This document shows positions 1 to 5,014 of a DNA stretch of 5,014 nucleotides, one piece after another. The notes beneath the pieces were generated by a model. That model searched no databases and was not told the origin of the DNA. It saw only the letters and a program-made list of their open reading frames with translations. Both the position numbers and the translations under genes were made by a program. The DNA comes from JANRKG01 sp033763635 (GTDB taxonomy: Bacteria; Cyanobacteriota; Cyanobacteriia; GCF-001939115): the NCBI GenBank assembly GCA_033763635.1, contig JANRKG010000123.1, positions 1-5,014 on the forward strand, read 5' to 3'. Every line of letters begins with the position of its first letter. The first letter of the stretch is position 1.

Positions 1-1451
1 GTTTGATTGCCCAAAATATCAAGTTGAGTGCTGAGCAAAGCTGGTTGAAATTGGTGTCGTAATGCGTCTGCTAATTGATCTCTTCTTTGTTCAAGTTCTT
101 GTCGCAGGGAATCCCAGCGGGAGAGATCGAGCAACATCCCATTGAGTTCCATTTGGGCGATCGCTCCCAAACAATCAAATTCCAATTTGGCAGTTTCCAC
201 CAAACGAGCGCCTGTCAGCTTGGGTTTCATCACCTCACGCAACCGCAGCAGAATCGCTGCATCTCGCGCGGCATACTCTAACTGCTCAGAAGAAAGACTG
301 GGATTACTCCAATCACTTCGCTGCTGTTCTTTGGAGAATTCTTCTCCCAAGTAGACCTTGACCAGTTCCGCCAGGTTATAACCGTGCGATCGTACCCCTG
401 CATCCAGTAATTGTGCCGCTATCATCGTGTCGAACAGCTTGCCAGCAATGGTAAGTCCTGCCTGTTGCAGGAATTTCAAGTCAAATTTGGCATTCTGCAA
501 GACTTTGATCGGAGTACCTTGAAGCAGTTCGCGCAGAGGATCTAGCGTTTCCTTGGCAACTTTAAACAGGTCGATGATAATAACAGGCTGATTAGCCGCA
601 GCAATCTGAACTAAGCGAATTCGATCCTTCAATGGATCAAGTCCAGTGGTTTCTGTGTCAACCGCAATGACTTGGCAAGTTTGGAAAGGCTTGAGTATTT
701 CTGCAAGCCGTTTTCCATCTTCAACAAACTCGAAGTTTACAGGCGTATGAGATAAAACAGAATTTGATTTTTCATCTATATTCAGACCACTAAATTCTAT
801 TTCAGATACACCTTCTATATCAGCCGCATGAACTGGCTCTGGTAATGGTATTAAACAATCTGAATCGAGCGACTTCAAACCAGAAAAAGCATCACTGCTA
901 CACCAAACACACCAAATATTTTGATGTTGCCGATAAACATTGACATACACCTCCTGAATGACCAATACAGCATCAATTGGAATACCGGCAGGTACCCGCT
1001 GAGAGTCTGGACGGAGAACAACTTGTTGACCAATCTCAAAACTGTCGTGGTTTGCAGGAGATAAGGAGGTTGCAGGACTAGGAGAGATCAAAGGTTTGAT
1101 TTCCTTGACTTCCTCTGCTTCTACTTTTCCTCCCGCTTCTTGATAAGGGGCACTGGAAGCATTCACGGAGTGGCTCTGGAAGAGCGTCGCTTTCTGTTTG
1201 GCAATCCGCGTTGGTAGAGGCGGTGGAGTATACCAGGTTTCAATCCAGGCATCGCTTGCTGATGGTGTTTCTGATGCAGCAGTTGCAGCTTTAATAGGCT
1301 CACTACTCTGTTGAACCCGATTTCTCAAAAACTGCCGTTTCCGAGATTTTGCCCAGTCCATTAAATCCTCATACAGTGGATCAACAGCCATAGAAGGATT
1401 GGAATTTGCTTCTACACCACTAACATTGGGGCTAGAGATCTTCACGGTCAT
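1..1451 (-). CDS. DNA polymerase I-like protein (family A) with 3'-5' exonuclease, 3' part cut by the window edge
   Basis: The frame is open from the ATG at 1451 to the left edge (483 codons), so the C-terminus is missing. Residues 260-420 form a DnaQ-like DEDDy exonuclease. Exo I is DTETTG (D265, E267), Exo II is NAKFDLKFL (N320, D324), and Exo III is YAARD (Y393, D397). All catalytic residues are present, so proofreading should be active. From about residue 418 the sequence enters the start of a Pol I polymerase module (MELNGMLLD near 434-442, then a charged helix). The polymerase motifs A, B and C would lie outside the window. Residues 1-240 hold no 5' nuclease. They are a low-complexity, probably flexible region (1-135) followed by a short beta-rich stretch (about 136-205, EIGQQVVLRP to DCLIPLP) that could be a small barrel. 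The ATG has a good ribosome binding site and overlaps the primase-helicase gene by 20 bp, so co-translation is likely. The role is inferred to be replication of the element. A stand-alone RNase D-like exonuclease is less likely because of the polymerase-type continuation. Confidence 0.93.
   Translation of the reverse strand, partial: MTVKISSPNVSGVEANSNPSMAVDPLYEDLMDWAKSRKRQFLRNRVQQSSEPIKAATAASETPSASDAWIETWYTPPPLPTRIAKQKATLFQSHSVNASSAPYQEAGGKVEAEEVKEIKPLISPSPATSLSPANHDSFEIGQQVVLRPDSQRVPAGIPIDAVLVIQEVYVNVYRQHQNIWCVWCSSDAFSGLKSLDSDCLIPLPEPVHAADIEGVSEIEFSGLNIDEKSNSVLSHTPVNFEFVEDGKRLAEILKPFQTCQVIAVDTETTGLDPLKDRIRLVQIAAANQPVIIIDLFKVAKETLDPLRELLQGTPIKVLQNAKFDLKFLQQAGLTIAGKLFDTMIAAQLLDAGVRSHGYNLAELVKVYLGEEFSKEQQRSDWSNPSLSSEQLEYAARDAAILLRLREVMKPKLTGARLVETAKLEFDCLGAIAQMELNGMLLDLSRWDSLRQELEQRRDQLADALRHQFQPALLSTQLDILGNQ
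157..164. repeat. HIP1 octamer GCGATCGC
   Basis: Perfect HIP1 palindrome inside the exonuclease-polymerase gene, encoding part of the GAIAQ stretch near residue 430. It is useful as a host marker only. Confidence 0.9.
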
Positions 1452-4152
1452 TGTCCTCTCCTAAATCTAAATCAACCGGAATAAAGCGGTGGTAAGCCCG
1501 CTCATAGACAAACAATGGCTCTGCTGTGACACCACCCCGATTTTTGAGAATGCTAAGTCGCGCATAGGTCGCCTTCGCTTTCTCATTAAGCGGATACTGA
1601 GCGCGCACATCTTGAATTTGCCGGAGTCTGAGATAGTCCCCGGCGTAACGTTCTTCCAACAAGTCAAGCTGATCTCTGGGTTGGTCATTGCCTCGCTGTG
1701 CCTTACCCGTCTGGAGCAACATGATGCAGTCTGCGGCATGGGCAATCTTGAACGAATCCCGTAACGCACCCATATCCAACGTTCCAGTCCGAAGTGCTTC
1801 CTGGTAGGCCGCCTTATTAATGTCACTAATCGCCACCACAGCAGCACCCGTATCTCGCGCCAGTTGCTTTAACCCCGTTGCCACACGCGAAACCCGCAAC
1901 ACTTCATTGGCACCAGAGTCGAGTTTTTCATCCCCACAGCACATAAGCTGCAAATAATCGACAATCACCAACACGGGCGCTGTTTTATCGAGTTCTGCAA
2001 TGCGGCGAATTTGAGCGATCGTCCCCTTCAAATGAGCAACTGTAACCTCTGGACCTGCTTCTAAAACCGTTAGATATTCTGCAATCTGCTGATCGTATGC
2101 CCGAATTGCCAGCGCAGTCTGCTGTTTCAACCATTCTGCATGGGCATAGTCCGCGTTCATCCAATGTTTTGCTTCAATCAAACCGGAGTTCAACCCACCC
2201 GTCCGCGACAAGGCATTCACCCAGAGCTGCTGCTTCCCCATCTCAAAAGAGACATACAGCACGGGGGTTTTAGCTTTTGCCGCTTCATCCGCGCACCAGG
2301 CGCACCAGGTCGTTTTTCCTGAGCCGGGAGGAGCACCCACAACATAAAGCCTGCCGGGATGTAACCCACCATTGAGAGAACGATTCAGCCAAGGAGCAGG
2401 GGTGGCGATCGCCGTTTGCGGTTGCCCAAACAATTCCCGGATCAAGTCCTGAGTATAGGCCACCATTGGCATGACTTCTGAGGAATTCCGTTGCTGAAGA
2501 TGTTGGGAATGGTGAATGAGTGTTTCCAGCGTTTCGGTAACAGGATGTAAGGGGCTATCCAATAATTCCGATGCAGTGGCAGCCTGCTCTTTTGCTAGTA
2601 GTCGCAATCCGGTATCTCGCACTCTCATGAGGAGTTCTGTAAACGTCTCCCAACCACAGGGAGCCAGATTCAAAAGCTCGTCCAAATAGGCAGCAACTTG
2701 ATTCAGAATGGGGGTTGGTAGGGGAGAGCGCTCTATCACCATTTTTTCCAGCCGGGAGAGAACGAGACTAGGCGTTAACTCTCTCCCTTCTAGCTCCAGG
2801 CTCACAAAGCATTCCCAGAGCCTCTGGTGGAGATAAAACGGCTTTGAAGCATCGCCTTTGGGCATAAACGTGGCAATAAAGCCCTCAACGGGTAAATCTA
2901 CACCCAAGGCTTCCTGCATCCCTGCTTCCGGGTGGTGCAGGATGTAAGCCAGCAAATCTCGTTCAACCCGTCTAGCAACCTCGTTGTCACCCTCTGGCTT
3001 CTCCCATTGCCAAAAGGGGCAGGCATAGCCCGTGCAGCCTCCACAGCGGACTAACTCACGGCTATTGCGAATGTAGCTGCAACTCCACTGATAGTCGTGA
3101 GGATTTCGTTTAACAGATGCATAGGTACTGTGGAAATTTCTGAGCCTGGATTCAACCGTCGTTTTGCTAGTGGGATGGTGATCAGACGCTCGTGCCATTG
3201 CTTCTGCCAAGGGTTCTGCCTGGTTACGTTCCCATCCCCTGGTGATAACATAGCGTGCCAGAGTTAAGTTGACTGAGTTGTAGTCCTGATCGGTTGGCGC
3301 ACCCTGGTTCATCAAGTAGTGAATACAAGCGGGATGCTCATCAGGAGCTAGGCTTGAAAAGTTCGCTGATTTTGTAGCAGTAGAAGACTGCACGGTTGAA
3401 CTCCCAGCAAAACCCGATCGCTCCTGAAAAGCATTGCCCTTTTGATGCCCATTTTTACCGATCGCACTGCTGAGGCTGACTTCAAGTGCAGCTAATTGAG
3501 CCAGTTGAGCCACAGGAATCTGCTGAAAGGATGCCATTAGACCCGCCTGATCGTCGGGTACTATCGGAAATCCTTCAGACCAGTTCACAGGTTCACTTAA
3601 GAAACCGCTCCACTTATCACTGATTTGATGCCTGCCACAGGGTAATTTGATCGGTCGTCCCGATGCTTTACCATCGATCGCCGTTGTTGCTGTAGCGGGA
3701 TAAATCTCCTTTGGCTTGTAATCAGCTAAATAACAGAGGTTCTGCAATGCTTTGACCCAGGTAGCACCGGGCAGCGGCATATCAGCAAACAACCAGAGAT
3801 GAAACCCACGACGACCACTAAATTCCAGATAAGTAGAGAATCCTTGACTAGTAGCGACTTGTTGCACTTGTTGAGATAGACTCAACACCTCACGCAGAGT
3901 CTGTTCATCATTACCATCTTTCGGGGCATCAAAATCAATGCAGCCCGCTTTAGCCAGGTTCGTACCCGGTTGGAGGAGACGCACCGAGATAATTGGGTTG
4001 CCTCGAAGATGCGCTTCTACTACAGCAGGGATGAGGGACTGATCATACTGTGACTGTAAAATATCAGCGCTTTGCCACACGCTATAAAGCTGCTGATGTT
4101 CATGGAGAATCAGGCGGTAAAGCTGCTGTAAAACAATGGTGGTTTCTGACAT
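1432..4152 (-). CDS. Primase-helicase fusion: AEP-type primase plus DnaB-like replicative helicase
   Basis: Numbering is from the ATG at 4152 (906 residues). Residues 1-205 resemble the AEP primase domain of the TOTE/PrimPol type. A CIDFD motif (D73, D75) would bind metal, SGRRGFHLWLF (H118) matches the second motif, and RPIKLPCGRH (K169, H175) matches the third. A Ser/Gly/Thr-rich linker (about 225-265) leads to a helical region (about 275-350). A four-cysteine cluster follows (C358, C370, C373, C378). Residues 392-475 look like a DnaB N-terminal domain. Residues 583-890 are a RecA-type DnaB ATPase with Walker A GAPPGSGKT (K613), the VSFEM glutamate (E637), Walker B LVIVDYLQL (D732) and the C-terminal KNRGG arginine finger (K870, R872). 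One deviation is SDINK where DnaB usually has SQLNR (D777). The protein would synthesise primers and unwind the fork as a hexamer. A TTG nine bases upstream (4161) would give 909 residues. The ATG is preferred because the TTG lies inside a tandem duplication and neither start has a convincing ribosome binding site. The gene overlaps the polymerase gene by 20 bp. Confidence 0.93.
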   Translation of the reverse strand: MSETTIVLQQLYRLILHEHQQLYSVWQSADILQSQYDQSLIPAVVEAHLRGNPIISVRLLQPGTNLAKAGCIDFDAPKDGNDEQTLREVLSLSQQVQQVATSQGFSTYLEFSGRRGFHLWLFADMPLPGATWVKALQNLCYLADYKPKEIYPATATTAIDGKASGRPIKLPCGRHQISDKWSGFLSEPVNWSEGFPIVPDDQAGLMASFQQIPVAQLAQLAALEVSLSSAIGKNGHQKGNAFQERSGFAGSSTVQSSTATKSANFSSLAPDEHPACIHYLMNQGAPTDQDYNSVNLTLARYVITRGWERNQAEPLAEAMARASDHHPTSKTTVESRLRNFHSTYASVKRNPHDYQWSCSYIRNSRELVRCGGCTGYACPFWQWEKPEGDNEVARRVERDLLAYILHHPEAGMQEALGVDLPVEGFIATFMPKGDASKPFYLHQRLWECFVSLELEGRELTPSLVLSRLEKMVIERSPLPTPILNQVAAYLDELLNLAPCGWETFTELLMRVRDTGLRLLAKEQAATASELLDSPLHPVTETLETLIHHSQHLQQRNSSEVMPMVAYTQDLIRELFGQPQTAIATPAPWLNRSLNGGLHPGRLYVVGAPPGSGKTTWCAWCADEAAKAKTPVLYVSFEMGKQQLWVNALSRTGGLNSGLIEAKHWMNADYAHAEWLKQQTALAIRAYDQQIAEYLTVLEAGPEVTVAHLKGTIAQIRRIAELDKTAPVLVIVDYLQLMCCGDEKLDSGANEVLRVSRVATGLKQLARDTGAAVVAISDINKAAYQEALRTGTLDMGALRDSFKIAHAADCIMLLQTGKAQRGNDQPRDQLDLLEERYAGDYLRLRQIQDVRAQYPLNEKAKATYARLSILKNRGGVTAEPLFVYERAYHRFIPVDLDLGEDNDREDL
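1455..1462 (-). promoter_or_regulatory. Ribosome binding site of the polymerase gene, inside the primase-helicase gene
   Basis: On the minus strand AGGAGAGG ends three bases before the ATG at 1451, and its AGGAG core lies six bases away. It decides the polymerase start and sits within the last codons of the primase-helicase. This fits translational coupling, with ribosomes finishing the first protein re-initiating on the second. The strong site here contrasts with the absence of one before the first gene. Confidence 0.8.
2405..2412. repeat. HIP1 octamer GCGATCGC
   Basis: Perfect HIP1 palindrome inside the primase-helicase gene, in the linker just before the helicase ATPase domain (TAIATP). 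It is a host marker only. Confidence 0.9.
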
Positions 4153-4155
4153 GCG

Positions 4156-4185
4156 GTTCAACTAATCAAAGTTCAACTAATCAAA
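4156..4185. repeat. Perfect 15-bp tandem duplication abutting the primase-helicase start
   Basis: GTTCAACTAATCAAA occurs twice with no gap (4156-4170 and 4171-4185). On the minus strand it reads TTTGATTAGTTGAAC twice, ending three bases before the ATG at 4152. The duplication creates the in-frame TTG at 4161 and fills the place where a ribosome binding site should be. It may be a recent slippage duplication, or a paired protein-binding site that represses translation or transcription. The sequence does not separate these. Confidence 0.9.
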
Positions 4186-4232
4186 TCGGTAATGATGTCG
4201 CGACTGTGTTCATCCACTTGAGCGAGCCAAAG

Positions 4233-4240
4233 GCGATCGC
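4233..4240. repeat. HIP1 octamer GCGATCGC
   Basis: This is a perfect copy of the highly iterated palindrome of many cyanobacterial genomes, 81 bp upstream of the primase-helicase ATG. Two more perfect copies lie in the coding regions (157-164 and 2405-2412), with near-copies such as CCGATCGC near 3415 and 3460. Their presence supports a cyanobacterial host and suggests the element has resided there long enough to share its sequence signature. Confidence 0.9.
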
Positions 4241-4300
4241 TGGAATAAATTTGCAAAACATGGGTAGCGGGTGAGTTTTTTGTCTTTTTGCGTTTAAAGC

Positions 4301-4333
4301 GTAACCCCCTGTTTTGTGGAAACAGGGGGTTAC
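4301..4333. repeat. Perfect 14-bp inverted repeat (hairpin) with a 5-base loop
   Basis: Arms 4301-4314 (GTAACCCCCTGTTT) and 4320-4333 pair without a mismatch around the loop TGTGG. The outer ends are GTAAC/GTTAC, the pentamer repeated throughout the region. Neither strand has a T-run after the stem, so it is not a typical intrinsic terminator. It lies about 150 bp upstream of the primase-helicase start. It could be a cruciform at the origin, a leader-RNA stem-loop, or a dimeric protein site made of two facing GTTAC boxes. Confidence 0.9.
4315..4323 (-). promoter_or_regulatory. Possible DnaA box in the hairpin loop
   Basis: On the minus strand these bases read GTTTCCACA, one mismatch from TTTTCCACA, a DnaA-box form described in cyanobacteria. 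It spans the loop and one arm of the 14-bp hairpin. It is a single copy and the match could be chance. It gains some weight only from its place in a putative origin. Confidence 0.3.
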
Positions 4334-4368
4334 AAGCTGATCGATCTAATTAATCTGATCAGACGTGT

Positions 4369-4404
4369 AACCATTCTGGAATAGCTTGCTCTACAACCAT
4401 TCTG
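4369..4404. repeat. Direct repeat AACCATTCTG, two copies 26 bp apart
   Basis: AACCATTCTG occurs at 4369-4378 and again at 4395-4404, each preceded by GT or AC. A looser relative, AACCAATTCT, lies at 4841-4850 after the same GTA context. The pair lies between the hairpin and the first iteron group. The repeats may be degenerate extensions of the GTAAC box. No function can be assigned. Confidence 0.6.
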
Positions 4405-4412
4405 AAAATTTA

Positions 4413-4500
4413 AAGTCACAGTAAGAGGAAGGTAAAGTCATCTGTAGGGGAGACTGATGTCACGCTAATAGGAAATTAAAGTCCCATCCAGAGGAGCTTA
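4413..4500 (+). repeat. Iteron group 1: four tandem 22-bp direct repeats
   Basis: Units start at 4413, 4435, 4457 and 4479 with no gaps. With the five other copies or part-copies they fit AWGTCAC-n4-AGRGGA-n3-TR. Within this group, positions 1, 3-5, 12, 15-17 and 21 are identical in all four. The 22-bp length equals two helical turns, so a bound protein would meet every unit on one face. Length, tandem order and the setting upstream of replication genes fit plasmid iterons, which bind an initiator and also limit copy number. The initiator is not identified. Confidence 0.85.
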
Positions 4501-4549
4501 TTACCGCAGATTTGTAACTAAAATGATCTGGAATCTAGATCTGATGCTA

Positions 4550-4567
4550 GTTACAGGAGAGTTACAA
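4550..4567 (+). repeat. GTTAC boxes of module 1, two copies 11 bp apart
   Basis: GTTACAG at 4550 and GTTACAA at 4561 are spaced by one helical turn, half the iteron length. They follow iteron group 1 after about 50 bp. They may be binding sites for a second protein, or half-sites for the iteron-binding protein. Confidence 0.7.
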
Positions 4568-4593
4568 CTGCTTGGGACTTGAGGCTAACTGGC

Positions 4594-4637
4594 AAGTCAC
4601 GAGTGGGGGAGACTGATGTCACGATTAGGGGACTGTA
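4594..4637 (+). repeat. Iteron group 2: two tandem 22-bp repeats
   Basis: Units start at 4594 (AAGTCAC) and 4616 (ATGTCAC), each followed at the same distance by GGGGA. Eighteen bases (4606-4623) are identical to 4447-4464 in group 1, spanning the junction between an AA-type and an AT-type unit. The AA-then-AT order recurs in groups 1 and 3, so the functional unit is probably a doublet. Confidence 0.83.
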
Positions 4638-4676
4638 ACTATCAGTGATTGCGGCTAAAAGCCTTTTATAGCAATG

Positions 4677-4705
4677 GTTACAGCGGAGTTACGATCAGGT
4701 TACAG
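4677..4705 (+). repeat. GTTAC boxes of module 2, three copies 11 bp apart
   Basis: GTTACAG at 4677, GTTACGA at 4688 and GTTACAG at 4699 are spaced exactly 11 bp, so all three face the same side of the helix. They follow iteron group 2 and are preceded by CCTTTTATAGCAAT (4662-4675), which recurs with one change in module 3. Confidence 0.78.
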
Positions 4706-4797
4706 GGACATCAGAACAGCAAGTTTTGGTTTCTAGATTTAGTGGAATTGTTTTAATGCGCTGCTGTATTTGGTGTAGTTCAATTGCATTACTACTG

Positions 4798-4833
4798 CAT
4801 CTAGCGGATTTCTTTTTTGAGTATCGCTAGATG
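4798..4833. repeat. 9-bp perfect inverted repeat with a T-rich 18-base loop
   Basis: CATCTAGCG (4798-4806) pairs with CGCTAGATG (4825-4833) around a loop containing six T in a row. It ends the A+T-rich segment 4721-4820, between modules 2 and 3. It could be a regulator site or part of an unwinding element. It is too short and too widely looped to call a terminator. Confidence 0.6.
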
Positions 4834-4876
4834 TGGTTGTAACCAATTCTCCCAAGGCTTAGTCTGAGTAGTACTC

Positions 4877-4920
4877 AAGTCACCACTAGGGGGCATTGAT
4901 GTCATCAAAAGGGGAAGCTT
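4877..4920 (+). repeat. Iteron group 3: two tandem 22-bp repeats
   Basis: Units start at 4877 (AAGTCAC) and 4899 (ATGTCAT), with GGGG at unit positions 13-16 in both. The doublet is more diverged from groups 1 and 2 than these are from each other, yet it keeps the 22-bp period and the AA-then-AT order. Confidence 0.8.
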
Positions 4921-4958
4921 AAGCTGACTAATCTGACTGAAACCCTTTTATATCAATA

Positions 4959-4975
4959 GTTACAGAGGGTTACAA
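4959..4975 (+). repeat. GTTAC boxes of module 3, two copies 10 bp apart
   Basis: GTTACAG at 4959 and GTTACAA at 4969 follow iteron group 3 and the sequence CCTTTTATATCAAT (4944-4957). The distance from iteron start to first box (82-83 bp) is the same as in module 2 to within one base, which shows that the whole module is the repeated unit. Confidence 0.72.
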
Positions 4976-5004
4976 GGAGAAGCGATTGCCCTTCCATCTG
5001 AGTC

Positions 5005-5014
5005 AAGTCACTAT
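5005..5014 (+). repeat. Start of a fourth iteron group, cut by the window edge
   Basis: AAGTCACTAT matches the first ten bases of the iteron, 128 bp after the start of group 3. It is preceded by C, as in groups 2 and 3. It implies that the array continues to the right. Confidence 0.6.

Larger units (their letters stand above)
4162..5014. other. Non-coding putative replication origin and control region
   Basis: These 850 bp hold no credible gene on either strand but carry dense ordered repeats. There are 22-bp iterons in three groups plus a cut fourth, and 13 GTTAC/GTAAC pentamers between 4301 and 4975 where about 1.3 would be expected by chance on both strands. Two inverted repeats and an A+T-rich segment (4721-4820, 66% A+T) are also present. 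Iterons next to an A+T-rich stretch and upstream of primase, helicase and polymerase genes are the usual architecture of an iteron-controlled origin. The region must also contain the operon promoter, but no convincing -35/-10 pair was found. The right boundary is not reached, because another iteron is cut by the window edge. An operator array for a regulator is the main alternative. Confidence 0.65.

Noticed and set aside
75..354. Two overlapping plus-strand open frames of about 70 codons.
   Set aside because: They lie antisense to the DEDDy exonuclease domain, which has intact motifs. They have no recognisable protein features.
1467..1847. Minus-strand open frame of 126 codons in another frame of the helicase gene.
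   Set aside because: It overlaps the conserved DnaB ATPase coding sequence and its translation is basic, low in recognisable motifs and without a ribosome binding site.
1432..4152. Full TOTE conflict system.
   Set aside because: The primase motifs resemble the AEP domain of that class, but the partner here is a DnaB helicase and no superfamily II helicase or nuclease typical of the system is present.
4050..4274. Plus-strand 74-codon frame running from the primase gene start into the non-coding region.
   Set aside because: It is antisense to the primase N-terminus, crosses the 15-bp tandem duplication and shows no family resemblance or ribosome binding site.
4186..4300. Sigma-70-type promoter for the operon.
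   Set aside because: No pair of -35 and -10 hexamers with acceptable spacing stands out on the minus strand. A promoter must exist but cannot be placed.
4301..4333. Rho-independent terminator.
   Set aside because: The stem is strong but neither strand has a T-run after it. On the minus strand it is followed by an A-rich stretch.
4413..5014. CRISPR array.
   Set aside because: The repeats are 22 bp, abut without spacers, are degenerate between copies and occur in separated groups. No cas gene is present.
4162..5014. End of a Tn7-like or CRISPR-associated transposon.
   Set aside because: The repeats lack TGT-type terminal ends that I recognise, and no transposase or target-site duplication is in the window. 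The neighbouring genes are replication proteins.

Overview
The window looks like part of a cyanobacterial replicon. Perfect HIP1 octamers (GCGATCGC) occur at 157-164, 2405-2412 and 4233-4240, and several near-matches sit inside the genes. Both genes are replication proteins on the minus strand. The upstream 850 bp is non-coding and full of short ordered repeats. The most economical reading is the replication module of a plasmid, integrated element or phage-like element. Which of these it is cannot be decided from 5 kb.

Layout in the direction of transcription (right to left): 5014-4162 is a putative iteron-type origin and control region. It holds at least eight 22-bp direct repeats in groups of four, two and two, with a ninth cut by the window edge. 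Each group is followed by two or three GTTAC boxes 10-11 bp apart. It also has a perfect 14-bp hairpin, a second shorter inverted repeat in an A+T-rich stretch, and a 15-bp tandem duplication that abuts the first gene. Next, 4152-1432 encodes a 906-residue fusion of an archaeo-eukaryotic-type primase (AEP), a four-cysteine cluster and a DnaB-type replicative helicase. Last, 1451 to the left edge encodes the first 483 residues of a family A DNA polymerase. It has an intact DEDDy 3'-5' proofreading exonuclease, and a long N-terminal extension occupies the place where cellular Pol I carries its 5' nuclease. The two genes overlap by 20 bp and a clear ribosome binding site lies inside the end of the first, so they are almost certainly one operon with coupled translation.

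Together they would supply origin DNA, primer synthesis, fork unwinding and a proofreading polymerase. The logic resembles the compact phage T7 replisome (gp4 primase-helicase plus gp5 polymerase), but with an AEP primase instead of a TOPRIM primase. No separate initiator (Rep) protein, partition gene or mobility gene is visible in the window. Either the initiator lies outside it or the primase-helicase itself recognises the repeats.
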